Shown one piece after another: positions 1 through 5,762 of a stretch of DNA of 6,218 nt (position 1 is the first letter of the stretch; the number at the start of each line of letters is the position of its first letter). Both the position numbers and the translations under genes were made by a program. The notes under the pieces were generated by a model that ran no database searches, was not told where the DNA came from, and saw only the letters and a list, made by a program, of their open reading frames with translations. Origin of the DNA: Pseudomonadota bacterium (GTDB lineage: Bacteria > Pseudomonadota > Gammaproteobacteria > Burkholderiales > Burkholderiaceae_C); the NCBI GenBank assembly GCA_023394015.1, contig JAEXBL010000064.1, positions 1 through 6,218 on the forward strand. Direction: 5' to 3'.

Positions 1-192
1 CCCTTCGACGCACCGGCCCTGTTCGGCCCCGCGCTGGCGGCGGCGGCGCGCGCCGTGCGTGCCGATGGCTTCGTCTACCTTGAAGGGCCTGCCGCCTGGG
101 ACGCCGCCGCGCTGCAGGCGTTGGGCCTGGCCGAGCACCGCCACCTGAAGGCCGGCGCGGTGCACGCGCAGTTGCTGCGGCCCCTCGCATAA
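1..192 (+). CDS. rsmD: 16S rRNA (guanine-966-N2)-methyltransferase RsmD, C-terminal fragment
   Basis: This is the 3' end of a gene that begins left of the window; 63 codons are visible before the TAA at 190-192. RsmD uses S-adenosylmethionine to methylate G966 of 16S rRNA during assembly of the 30S subunit. The visible part starts with PFDAPALFG, which fits the residues just after the catalytic (D/N)PP(F/Y) motif of this Rossmann-fold family. It continues with a helix (LAAAARAV) and a strand reading GFVYLEG, the usual 'dG.vylE' strand near the end of RsmD, and closes with AVHAQLLRPLA. The AdoMet-binding motifs lie outside the window. The immediate downstream neighbour is coaD, and rsmD-coaD is a very common bacterial gene order, which strengthens the call. 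Another small methyltransferase of the same fold cannot be excluded from this fragment alone. Confidence 0.75.
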   Translation, partial: PFDAPALFGPALAAAARAVRADGFVYLEGPAAWDAAALQALGLAEHRHLKAGAVHAQLLRPLA

Positions 193-206
193 TCGACCGA
201 ACCCAT

Positions 207-232
207 GCGGCAGCGGCCCTGGCCGCTGCCGC
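207..232. repeat. Perfect 12-bp inverted repeat between rsmD and coaD
   Basis: The arms GCGGCAGCGGCC (207-218) and GGCCGCTGCCGC (221-232) are exact reverse complements separated by two bases. In RNA this would form about 11 pairs capped by a four-base loop. It starts 15 bases after the rsmD stop and ends 36 bases before the coaD start. No T-run follows on either side, so it is not a standard intrinsic terminator. It could be a 3' stabilising stem for rsmD mRNA, an attenuating element, or a protein-binding palindrome. Confidence 0.6.
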
Positions 233-252
233 CACCGAACAGCGCCCCCGCA

Positions 253-257
253 AGGAG
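253..257 (+). promoter_or_regulatory. Ribosome binding site of coaD
   Basis: AGGAG lies 11 bases before the ATG at 269 and supports that start over the out-of-frame ATG at 205. Confidence 0.7.
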
Positions 258-268
258 ACACCGCCCCC

Positions 269-766
269 ATGAGCCGCCACGTCATCGCCGTCTATCCCGG
301 CACCTTCGATCCGATCACCCTGGGCCACGAGGACATCGTGCGCCGCGCCTCGGCCCTGTTCGACGAGGTGATCATTGCCGTGGCCGTGGCGCACCACAAG
401 AAGACGCTGTTCACGCTCGACGAGCGGCTGGAGCTGGCGCGCGACGCCGCCGGCCGCTTCGACAATGTGCGCGTGGAGCCTTTCGACGGCCTGGTGCGCG
501 ACTTCGTGGTCGATCGCGGCGGCAAGGTGATGGTGCGCGGCGTGCGCGGCGTGACCGATTTCGACTACGAGTTCCAGCTCGCCGGCATGAACCGCAGCCT
601 GGCGCCCGAGGTGGACACGGTGTTCCTCACGCCCACCGCCACGCTGCAATCGGTCAGCAGCACGCTGATCCGCGAGATCTCGCAACTCGGCGGCGACGTG
701 GCGCCCTACGTGGCGCCGCTGGTGCTGGCCCGGCTGCAGGCCCGGCGCGTCAGCCGGGCGGCATAA
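269..766 (+). CDS. coaD: Phosphopantetheine adenylyltransferase CoaD
   Basis: CoaD transfers AMP from ATP to 4'-phosphopantetheine, giving dephospho-CoA and pyrophosphate, the penultimate step of coenzyme A synthesis in the cytoplasm. The 165-residue product is full length for the family (about 160). It opens with the nucleotidyltransferase signature YPGTFDPITLGH (residues 9-20), which contains the (H/T)xGH ATP-binding motif as TLGH at 17-20. A KK pair at 44-45 falls where the substrate-binding lysine is expected. The conserved block VRGVRGVTDFDYE spans 89-101, with arginines at 90 and 93. The second signature, SSTLIRE (130-136), corresponds to the 'ISSxxIR' motif of the class. All motifs look intact. 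The start is chosen by the AGGAG at 253-257 and by the motif lying at the very N-terminus as usual. It follows rsmD in the same direction and may be co-transcribed with it and with the small gene downstream. Confidence 0.97.
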   Translation: MSRHVIAVYPGTFDPITLGHEDIVRRASALFDEVIIAVAVAHHKKTLFTLDERLELARDAAGRFDNVRVEPFDGLVRDFVVDRGGKVMVRGVRGVTDFDYEFQLAGMNRSLAPEVDTVFLTPTATLQSVSSTLIREISQLGGDVAPYVAPLVLARLQARRVSRAA

Positions 767-820
767 ACCCTGCGGCGCCTGATGCGATCAGATCGTCGCC
801 ATCATGGGCTCTTGCACACA

Positions 821-825
821 GGAGG
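821..825 (+). promoter_or_regulatory. Strong ribosome binding site of the small gene at 831
   Basis: GGAGG, preceded by ACA, sits five bases before the ATG at 831. It decides that start over an in-frame ATG at 804, which has no such sequence and would add nine poorly characterised residues. Confidence 0.75.
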
Positions 826-830
826 CCGAG

Positions 831-1061
831 ATGAGCGAACTCTGGTTGAAATCACTGATCACATCCACGCCGCAGGAGGGCTTCGAGCTGGCGATCACGC
901 TGAGCCGCCGCGGCGTGAAATACACGCAGCCCGACCCGGCGGTGCTGAAGGAGCTGCGGCCCGAATACGCCCACTCGGCCGACGCGCTGACGGCGGCATC
1001 GCACGTGGTGGCGGTCAACTTCCAGACCGTGGCGGCCGCCAACAACTACTGGCGCAGCTAG
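831..1061 (+). CDS. Small protein of unknown function (76 aa)
   Basis: I do not recognise this protein. It is 76 residues, begins MSELWLKSLITSTPQEGFEL and ends VAAANNYWRS. It has no signal peptide, no membrane segment and no cysteine, so it is probably soluble and cytoplasmic. The middle holds a basic stretch (LSRRGVKY, residues 24-31) and an acidic proline-containing stretch (DPAVLKELRPEY). The C-terminal third is a likely amphipathic helix (LTAASHVVAVNFQTVAAANNY). Support for its being real comes from the strong Shine-Dalgarno GGAGG five bases upstream, a sensible amino-acid composition, and its fit into the otherwise empty space between coaD and the convergent symporter gene. It lies 64 bases after coaD in the same direction and may share its transcript. 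An in-frame ATG at 804 would give 85 residues but is less likely. It is not the 4Fe-4S ferredoxin often found beside coaD in proteobacteria, since it lacks cysteines. Confidence 0.75.
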   Translation: MSELWLKSLITSTPQEGFELAITLSRRGVKYTQPDPAVLKELRPEYAHSADALTAASHVVAVNFQTVAAANNYWRS

Positions 1062-1079
1062 CGCCCGCCGCAGGGCCGG

Positions 1080-2453
1080 TCACGGCATCTCGCCGCGCCG
1101 GCGCCGCTCCTTGAAGTCGCGCGTTTCGGCCACGATCACGCCGGCCAGCGCCACCAGCGCGATCAGGTTGGGAATCGCCATCAGCCCGTTGAAGGTGTCG
1201 GCCGCGGCCCACACCAGGTCCAGGCTGGCCACCGTGCCCAGCATCACGGCGCCGGTGTAGACCAGGCGGTAGGGCAGCACGAAGCGCTCGCCCAGCAGGT
1301 AGGCGGCGCATTTCTCTCCGTAGTAGCACCAGCCCAGGATGGTGGAGTAGGCGAAGAAGATCAGGCCGAAAGTCACCAGCCAGCCGCCGGGGCCGGGCAG
1401 CAGGCGGTCGAAGGTCTGGGTGGTGAGCGCGGCGCCGGTCAGCTCGGGCTGGACGAAGGCACCGCTGGACAGCAGGCCGATCACCAGCACGATGCCGGTG
1501 ATGGAGCAGACCACGATGGTGTCCAGAAAGGTGCCGGTCATCGACACCAGCGCCTGGCGCACCGGGTGGTCGGTGCGCGCGGCGGCGGCGGCGATCGGCG
1601 CCGAGCCCATGCCGGCCTCGTTGGAGAACACGCCGCGCGCCACGCCGTAGCGGATCACCGCGCCCAGCGCGCCGCCGGCCACGGCCTGGCCGGTGAAGGC
1701 GTCGCCAAAGATCAGCTTGAGCGCGGGGCCGAGCAGCTCCAGGTTGAGCGCGATGATCAGCAGCCCGCCCAGCACGTAGCCGATGGCCATGAAGGGGACG
1801 ATGATCGACGCTGCCCGGGCGATGCTGCGGATGCCGCCCAGGATGACGATGCCGGTGAGCACCGTCAGCACCACCCCGGTGGCCCAGCCCGGCACGCCGA
1901 AGCTGGTGGTGATGGACTGCGCCACCGAGTTGGACTGCACCGAGCTGCCGATGCCGAACGCGGCCACGGCGCCGAAGAAGGCGAAGGCGTAGGCCAGCCA
2001 CTTCCAGCGGCGGCCCATGCCGCGCTCGATGTAGTACATGGGGCCGCCCGACATCTCGCCGCGGGCGTTGACGATGCGGTACTTGACGGCCAGCACGCCC
2101 TCGCCGTACTTGGTGGCCATGCCGAAGATGGCGGTGACCCACATCCAGAACACCGCGCCCGGCCCGCCCAGCACCACCGCCGTGGCCACGCCGGCGATGT
2201 TGCCGGTGCCGATGGTGGCCGACAGCGCCGTCATCAGCGCGCCGAAGTGCGAGATGTCGCCCTCGTGCTCGCTGCCGTCGGCCTTCCTGGGGTGCGGCCT
2301 GAAGGCCTGCTTGAGCGCGTAGGGCAGCAGCGAGAACTGCAGGCCAGCCAGGCGCAGCGTGAGGTAGACGCCGGTGCCCACCAGGAACACCAGCATGTAC
2401 GGCCCCCACACCCAGCCGCCCAGGGTTTCGAAAAGGGTTTTCAGGTCGTCCAT
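1080..2453 (-). CDS. Sodium:alanine/glycine symporter, AGCS family
   Basis: This is an inner-membrane Na+ (or H+)-coupled carrier for alanine and/or glycine, of the AGCS family within the APC superfamily. The 457-residue length is normal. The N-terminus has the family pattern VWGPYMLVFLVGTGVYLTLR (15-34). The hallmark region runs from SATIGTGNIAG (78-88) into GGPGAVFWMWV (96-106), then KYGEG (115-119), the most diagnostic AGCS stretch. Further conserved blocks are SGGPMYYIERG (135-145), VFSNEAGMGSAP (275-286) and STILGWCYYGEK (370-381). About ten hydrophobic segments are evident, ending in a basic cytoplasmic tail (KERRRRGEMP). The ATG at 2453 fits the family N-terminus, although its ribosome binding site is weak (GAAAG on the minus strand). 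It lies 69 bases downstream of fpr on the same strand and may be co-transcribed. Alanine versus glycine preference cannot be decided from sequence alone. Confidence 0.93.
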   Translation of the reverse strand: MDDLKTLFETLGGWVWGPYMLVFLVGTGVYLTLRLAGLQFSLLPYALKQAFRPHPRKADGSEHEGDISHFGALMTALSATIGTGNIAGVATAVVLGGPGAVFWMWVTAIFGMATKYGEGVLAVKYRIVNARGEMSGGPMYYIERGMGRRWKWLAYAFAFFGAVAAFGIGSSVQSNSVAQSITTSFGVPGWATGVVLTVLTGIVILGGIRSIARAASIIVPFMAIGYVLGGLLIIALNLELLGPALKLIFGDAFTGQAVAGGALGAVIRYGVARGVFSNEAGMGSAPIAAAAARTDHPVRQALVSMTGTFLDTIVVCSITGIVLVIGLLSSGAFVQPELTGAALTTQTFDRLLPGPGGWLVTFGLIFFAYSTILGWCYYGEKCAAYLLGERFVLPYRLVYTGAVMLGTVASLDLVWAAADTFNGLMAIPNLIALVALAGVIVAETRDFKERRRRGEMP

Positions 2454-2522
2454 GGGCTTGCTTTCGTGATCGGTGGGGCGCCGCCGGCTGGGGAGCCGCC
2501 GCGCGGCAGCGGGGGCCCGAGT

Positions 2523-3296
2523 TTATTGCTCGACGAAGGCGCGCTCGACCACGAAGTCGCCCGGCGTGGTGGTGTTGCCCTCGTTGAAGCCGCGCGCTTC
2601 CAGCACGGCCTTGATGGATTTCAGCATCTCGGGGCTGCCGCACAGCATCACGCGGTCGACCTGCGGGTTGAGCTGCGGCACGCCCAGGTCGCGCGCCATG
2701 CGGCCAGTCTCGATCAGCTCCGGGATGCGGCCCTGCGTGGGGAAGGGCTCGCGCGTCACCGTAGGGTAGTACTTGAGCTGCTGGCGAATCATCTCGCCCA
2801 GGAACTCGTGCTGCGGCAGCTCGTTGGTGATGTAGTCGCGGTAGGCCAGCTCGGCCACCAGGCGGCAGCCGTGCACCAGCACCACCTCGTCGAACTTCTC
2901 GTAGGTGTCCGGGTCGCGGATGATGCTCATGTAGGGCGCCAGGCCGGTGCCGGTGCCGAACAGGTACAGGCGCTTGCCGGGCAGCAGGTAGTCGATCAGC
3001 AGCGTGCCGGTGGGCTTGTGGCCGACGATGATGCTGTCGCCCGGCTGGATGTGCTGCAGCCGGCTGGTCAGCGGGCCGTCGGGCACCTTGATGCTGAGGA
3101 ACTCCAGATGCTCCTCGTAGTTGGGGCTGACGATGGAGTAGGCGCGCAGCAGCGGCTTGCCGTCCACCCGCAGCCCGATCATGGTGAAGTGGCCGTTGGA
3201 AAAACGCAGGCTGATGCTGCGCGTGGTGGTGAAGCTGAACAGGCGGTCCGTCCAGTGGTGGACGGTGAGGACTTTTTCTTCGTCGAAAGCGGCCAT
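2523..3296 (-). CDS. fpr: Ferredoxin-NADP+ reductase
   Basis: This cytoplasmic FAD enzyme exchanges electrons between NADPH and ferredoxin or flavodoxin, supplying reductant for Fe-S enzymes and oxidative-stress repair. The 257-residue length matches bacterial-type short FNRs. The N-terminal FAD barrel contains HFTMIGL (36-42) and the FAD-binding RAYS (51-54), followed by SPNYEEHLEF. The C-terminal nucleotide-binding domain has GTGTGLAPYMS (114-124) and the NADP-site segment CGSPEM (219-224). The C-terminus ends ERAFVEQ, closely resembling the AFVEK tail I recall for Azotobacter vinelandii FPR, where an aromatic near the end stacks on the flavin; this places it in subclass I rather than with the E. 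coli form. There is no good Shine-Dalgarno before the ATG at 3296, so the start rests on alignment with the family N-terminus (EKVLTVHHWTD). It is divergent from the CoA-transferase gene and leads the probable fpr-symporter unit. Confidence 0.95.
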   Translation of the reverse strand: MAAFDEEKVLTVHHWTDRLFSFTTTRSISLRFSNGHFTMIGLRVDGKPLLRAYSIVSPNYEEHLEFLSIKVPDGPLTSRLQHIQPGDSIIVGHKPTGTLLIDYLLPGKRLYLFGTGTGLAPYMSIIRDPDTYEKFDEVVLVHGCRLVAELAYRDYITNELPQHEFLGEMIRQQLKYYPTVTREPFPTQGRIPELIETGRMARDLGVPQLNPQVDRVMLCGSPEMLKSIKAVLEARGFNEGNTTTPGDFVVERAFVEQ

Positions 3297-3353
3297 GGAC
3301 TTGGGGCATCACCGCCAGGCGGCGGCAGGTGGATGAGGGAAAACACGTATTGT

Positions 3354-3389
3354 CGCATTGGTGCTTAGACAAAAAGCCGCATGTGCTTA
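3354..3389 (+). repeat. Short direct repeat in the fpr / CoA-transferase divergent region
   Basis: CGCAT-TG-GTGCTTA (3354-3367) recurs as CGCAT-GTGCTTA (3378-3389), identical over 12 bases apart from a two-base insertion. The copies start 22-24 bases apart, about two helical turns. They overlap the candidate promoter elements of the rightward gene, as a tandem operator might. Chance cannot be ruled out at this length. Confidence 0.35.
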
Positions 3390-3393
3390 TGCT
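3366..3393 (+). promoter_or_regulatory. Candidate sigma-70 promoter for the CoA-transferase gene
   Basis: TAGACA (3366-3371, five of six matches to TTGACA) and TATGCT (3388-3393, four of six to TATAAT) are separated by 16 bases. They lie in the AT-richest part of the 141-bp divergent gap, 44 bases or more before the ATG at 3438. No comparably good pair was found on the minus strand for fpr. The assignment is by eye and tentative. Confidence 0.35.
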
Positions 3394-3402
3394 GCCCGCA
3401 CC

Positions 3403-3427
3403 CAGGCCGCCGGCCTGCCTGTTTTTT
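3403..3427 (+). terminator. Terminator-like hairpin in the leader of the CoA-transferase gene
   Basis: CAGGCC (3403-3408) and GGCCTG (3412-3417) form a perfect 6-bp stem with a three-base loop. After CCTG comes an uninterrupted run of six T (3422-3427), the layout of a rightward intrinsic terminator. It lies between the candidate promoter and the start codon at 3438, so it could act as an attenuator or insulate the gene from upstream antisense transcription. The repeated GCCTG (3413-3417 and 3417-3421) offers two alternative 3' arms. The stem is short, so strength is uncertain. Confidence 0.4.
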
Positions 3428-3437
3428 CACGACCTAC

Positions 3438-4640
3438 ATGACTGCTTCCCTTCCTCTTTCGGGCCTGCGCGTGCTGGATTTGTCGCGCGTGCTGGCCGGC
3501 CCGCTGGCGGCCCAGGTGCTGGGCGACCTGGGCGCCGAGGTGCTCAAGGTCGAGCACCCCACGCGCGGCGACGACACGCGTGACTGGGGCGTGCGCACCG
3601 GCGCCCACAACAGCGCCTACTTCAACAGCATGAACCGCAACAAGCGCTCCATCACGCTGGACTTGCAGCAGCCCGAGGGCCAGCGCATCGCGCGCGAGCT
3701 GGCGCTGCAAAGCGACGTGCTGATCCAGAACTTCAAGTTCGGCGGCACGGCGAAGATGGGGCTGGACTACGACACCCTGGCCGCCGGCCACCCGGGCCTG
3801 GTGTACTGCTCCATCACCGGCTACGACCCCACCGGCCCCGAGGCCGCGCGCCCCGGCTACGACCTGGTGGTGCAGGGCGAGACCGGGCTGATGGGCCTGA
3901 ACGGCGAGGAGGGCCAGGCGCCGCTGAAGTTCGGCGTGGCCATGGTCGATCTGTTCACCGGCATGTCGGCCGCGCAGGCCGTGCTGGCGGCGCTGTGGGC
4001 GCGCGAGCGCCAGGGCGGCCGGGGCCGCCACGTGCAACTGGCCCTGCACGACTGCGGGATCATGCTGTCGGTGTACTACGGCATGGAGGCGCTGATCGAA
4101 GGGCTCGACCCACCCAAGTACGGCAACGCCCATCCTTCCATCGTGCCCTACGGCGTGTTCGACGCCGCCGACGGGCCGCTGGTCGTCACCGTGGGCAACA
4201 ACGCGCAGTTCCAGCGCTTTTGCGGCGACGTCATCGGCCGGCCCGAGCTGGCCCAGGACGAGCGCTACGCCACCAACGCCGCGCGCGCCATCCACCCGCA
4301 CACGCTGCTGCCGGTCATTGAGGCCGAGCTGGCGCGCCGCCCGCGCGCCGAACTGCATGAGGCCTTGAGCCGCGCCGGCATTCCCTGCGGCGAGGTGCTG
4401 GGCGTGCTGGAGGGGCTGACCTCGCCGCGCACCCAGGCCAGCGGCGGCGTGCTGCAGACGCAGCTGGCCGACGGCACGCCGGTGCCGGTGCAGGCGCCGC
4501 CCTACCGCTTCGAAGGCACGCGCGCGCCGGTGCGCCTGGCCCCGCCCACCCAGGGCCAGCACACGGCCGAGGTGCTGCGCGAGCGCCTGGGCCTGGGCCC
4601 GGCCGAAGTGGACGCGCTGCGTGCCAGCGGCGTGGTCTGA
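3438..4640 (+). CDS. CaiB/BaiF (family III) CoA-transferase
   Basis: Family III CoA-transferases move CoA between a donor thioester such as succinyl-CoA and an acceptor carboxylate, through an aspartyl intermediate and without a metal. The 400-residue product has the normal length. Its N-terminus is the family hallmark PLSGLRVLDLSRVLAGP (6-22), followed by LGDLGAEVLKVEHP (28-41) and the CoA-contacting NRNKRS (66-71). SITGYDPTGP (125-134) and RPGYDLVVQGETG (138-150) also match. The catalytic aspartate is D171 in GVAMVDLFTG, equivalent to Asp169 of formyl-CoA transferase. The active site therefore looks intact. An earlier in-frame ATG at 3381 would add 19 residues that do not match the family and would overlap the hairpin and T-run, so 3438 is preferred although its Shine-Dalgarno is poor. 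The acceptor is unknown. A Bug-type binding protein gene follows 85 bases downstream on the same strand, suggesting carboxylate catabolism. Confidence 0.93.
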   Translation: MTASLPLSGLRVLDLSRVLAGPLAAQVLGDLGAEVLKVEHPTRGDDTRDWGVRTGAHNSAYFNSMNRNKRSITLDLQQPEGQRIARELALQSDVLIQNFKFGGTAKMGLDYDTLAAGHPGLVYCSITGYDPTGPEAARPGYDLVVQGETGLMGLNGEEGQAPLKFGVAMVDLFTGMSAAQAVLAALWARERQGGRGRHVQLALHDCGIMLSVYYGMEALIEGLDPPKYGNAHPSIVPYGVFDAADGPLVVTVGNNAQFQRFCGDVIGRPELAQDERYATNAARAIHPHTLLPVIEAELARRPRAELHEALSRAGIPCGEVLGVLEGLTSPRTQASGGVLQTQLADGTPVPVQAPPYRFEGTRAPVRLAPPTQGQHTAEVLRERLGLGPAEVDALRASGVV

Positions 4641-4650
4641 GGCGCGGGCA

Positions 4651-4679
4651 GGCGTTCGGGCTGCCAGTGCCCGAATGCC
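4651..4679 (+). terminator. Strong hairpin between the CoA-transferase and binding-protein genes
   Basis: GGCGTTCGGGC (4651-4661) pairs with GCCCGAATGCC (4669-4679): 11 pairs including one G-U, with a seven-base loop. An outer arm GGCGC (4641-4645) can also pair with GCGCC (4682-4686). A short T-run (4698-4701) follows about 20 bases after the inner stem, later than in a classic terminator. It begins directly after the CoA-transferase stop, so it may be a partial terminator or a 3'-end-protecting stem that separates expression of the two genes. Confidence 0.45.
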
Positions 4680-4711
4680 CGGCGCCGCAAGCTCATATTT
4701 TGATAGTGAAC

Positions 4712-4716
4712 AGGAG
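4712..4716 (+). promoter_or_regulatory. Ribosome binding site of the binding-protein gene
   Basis: AGGAG lies nine bases before the ATG at 4726 and fixes the start immediately before a signal peptide. The in-frame ATG at 4678 has no such site and would bury the signal sequence. Confidence 0.75.
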
Positions 4717-4725
4717 ACACCAAGC

Positions 4726-5727
4726 ATGCATCGTCCATCCACCGCATCCACTTTCCAGCTGAACCGCCGCCGCGTGCTGGCCGCCACCGGCGCGCTGCTG
4801 GCCACGGGTGGCGCCTGGGCGCAGAACTGGCCGGCCAAGCCGGTCAAGCTGGTCGTGCCCTGGCCGGCCGGCGGGCCGACCGATACCGGCTCGCGCATCG
4901 TCGGCCAGGCCCTGGGCGAGCGCCTGGGCCAGCCGGTGGTGATCGAGAACCGCCCCGGCGCCTCCGGCTCCATCGCCTACCAGCAGGTCATCAAGACGCC
5001 GGGCGACGGCCACACCTTCGTGATGCTGGCCACGCCCACCATGCTGGCGCCGCACCTCTACAAGAGCGCCAGCTACCACCCGGTGAACGACTTGCTGCCG
5101 GTGGCCATGGTGTACGACCTGCCCATCGTGCTGGTGGTCAACCCCAGCGCGCTGCCCCAGGTGACCGACCTCAAGGGCCTGATCGCCGAGGCCAAGGCGC
5201 GCGGCGGCAAGCTCGACTACACCACCGCCGGCCCCGGCAGCTTTGGCCACCTGACCATGGAGCTGCTCAAGCAGCAGGGCGGCTTCCAGGCGCAGCACAT
5301 CGCCTACAAGGGCAGCGCTCCGGCCATGAACGACCTGCTCGGCGGCCAGGTGCCGGTGATGTTCTCCGACCTGGTGGCCGCGCTGCCGCACATCAAGGCC
5401 GGCAAGCTGCGCGCGCTGGCCGTGGGCTCGCCACAGCGCGTGTCGATCGTGCCCGACGTGCCGACGGTGGCCGAGCAGGGCTTCAAGGGCTTCGAGGCCG
5501 TGTCCATCGGCGCCATGCTGGCCCCCAAGGGCACACCCGCCGCCGCCATCGAGCGCATGGGCAGCGAGCTGAAGGCCGTGCTGGCCCTCCAGGAGGTGCA
5601 GGAGCGCCTGGTCGGCGCCGGCTGCTACGCCGGCTACCGCGACGCGCAGGACATGGCGCCCTACGTGAGCGCCGAGTTCGACAAGTGGGGCCGGGTGATC
5701 AAGGACAAGCGACTGGCCAACGAGTAA
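4726..5727 (+). CDS. Bug/TctC-family periplasmic solute-binding protein
   Basis: This is a tripartite tricarboxylate transporter-type (Bug) receptor, a two-lobed periplasmic protein that typically binds carboxylates or related small polar compounds. The 333-residue precursor has a signal peptide with an NRRRVLAA stretch (13-20) resembling a twin-arginine motif, a hydrophobic core, and a likely cleavage after AWA (30-32). The mature protein shows the family blocks VVPWPAGGPTDTGSR (43-57), where the glycine-rich loop and TD contact the ligand carboxylate in known structures, and ENRPGASG (74-81). It then shows GPGSFGHL (169-176), YKGSAPAMNDLLGGQV (194-209) and PDVPTVAEQGF (243-253). It follows the CoA-transferase on the same strand after a hairpin. 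No TctA or TctB membrane genes are in the window, as is common for the many orphan Bug proteins of Burkholderiales. Ligand identity cannot be inferred. Sec rather than Tat export is also possible. Confidence 0.94.
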   Translation: MHRPSTASTFQLNRRRVLAATGALLATGGAWAQNWPAKPVKLVVPWPAGGPTDTGSRIVGQALGERLGQPVVIENRPGASGSIAYQQVIKTPGDGHTFVMLATPTMLAPHLYKSASYHPVNDLLPVAMVYDLPIVLVVNPSALPQVTDLKGLIAEAKARGGKLDYTTAGPGSFGHLTMELLKQQGGFQAQHIAYKGSAPAMNDLLGGQVPVMFSDLVAALPHIKAGKLRALAVGSPQRVSIVPDVPTVAEQGFKGFEAVSIGAMLAPKGTPAAAIERMGSELKAVLALQEVQERLVGAGCYAGYRDAQDMAPYVSAEFDKWGRVIKDKRLANE

Positions 5728-5735
5728 GGACGCTT

Positions 5736-5754
5736 GGGCCGCTGGCTGCGGCCC
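5736..5754. terminator. Hairpin in the convergent gap, possible bidirectional terminator
   Basis: GGGCCGC (5736-5742) and GCGGCCC (5748-5754) form a perfect 7-bp GC stem with loop TGGCT. It occupies most of the 35-bp space between the convergent stop codons of the binding-protein gene and amiC, where a shared terminator is expected. No T-run follows in either direction, so termination strength is uncertain. Confidence 0.4.
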
Positions 5755-5762
5755 GTGTGCCC

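Noticed and set aside
205..834. A 209-codon plus-strand frame overlapping coaD
   Set aside because: It is Arg/Pro/Ala-rich, lacks a ribosome binding site and overlaps the unmistakable coaD in another frame.
1051..1065. GGCGC-AGCTA-GCGCC stem over the stop codon of the small gene
   Set aside because: Only five pairs and no T-run; too weak to call a terminator in the 18-bp convergent gap.
2478..2504. Imperfect hairpin between fpr and the symporter gene
   Set aside because: It needs a mismatch and a bulge and has no T-run; in such GC-rich sequence it is not distinguishable from chance.
1566..3368. A 600-codon open frame on the plus strand antisense to the symporter and fpr
   Set aside because: It has no family motifs and a composition heavy in His, Gln, Gly and Ala; it exists because high third-position GC suppresses stops in the opposite strand.
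1015..3372. A 785-codon open frame on the minus strand spanning the symporter and fpr
   Set aside because: It is out of frame with both recognisable genes and its translation is Arg/Ala/Gly/His-rich low-complexity sequence, typical of shadow frames in GC-rich coding DNA.
3381..3437. Upstream in-frame ATG as an extended start of the CoA-transferase
   Set aside because: The extra 19 residues, including CLCCPHP, match no family N-terminus, and the segment holds the hairpin, the T-run and the end of the candidate promoter.
3387..4973. A 528-codon minus-strand frame opposite the CoA-transferase and receptor genes
   Set aside because: It is antisense to two convincing genes, low in complexity and without recognisable domains; the same shadow effect applies.
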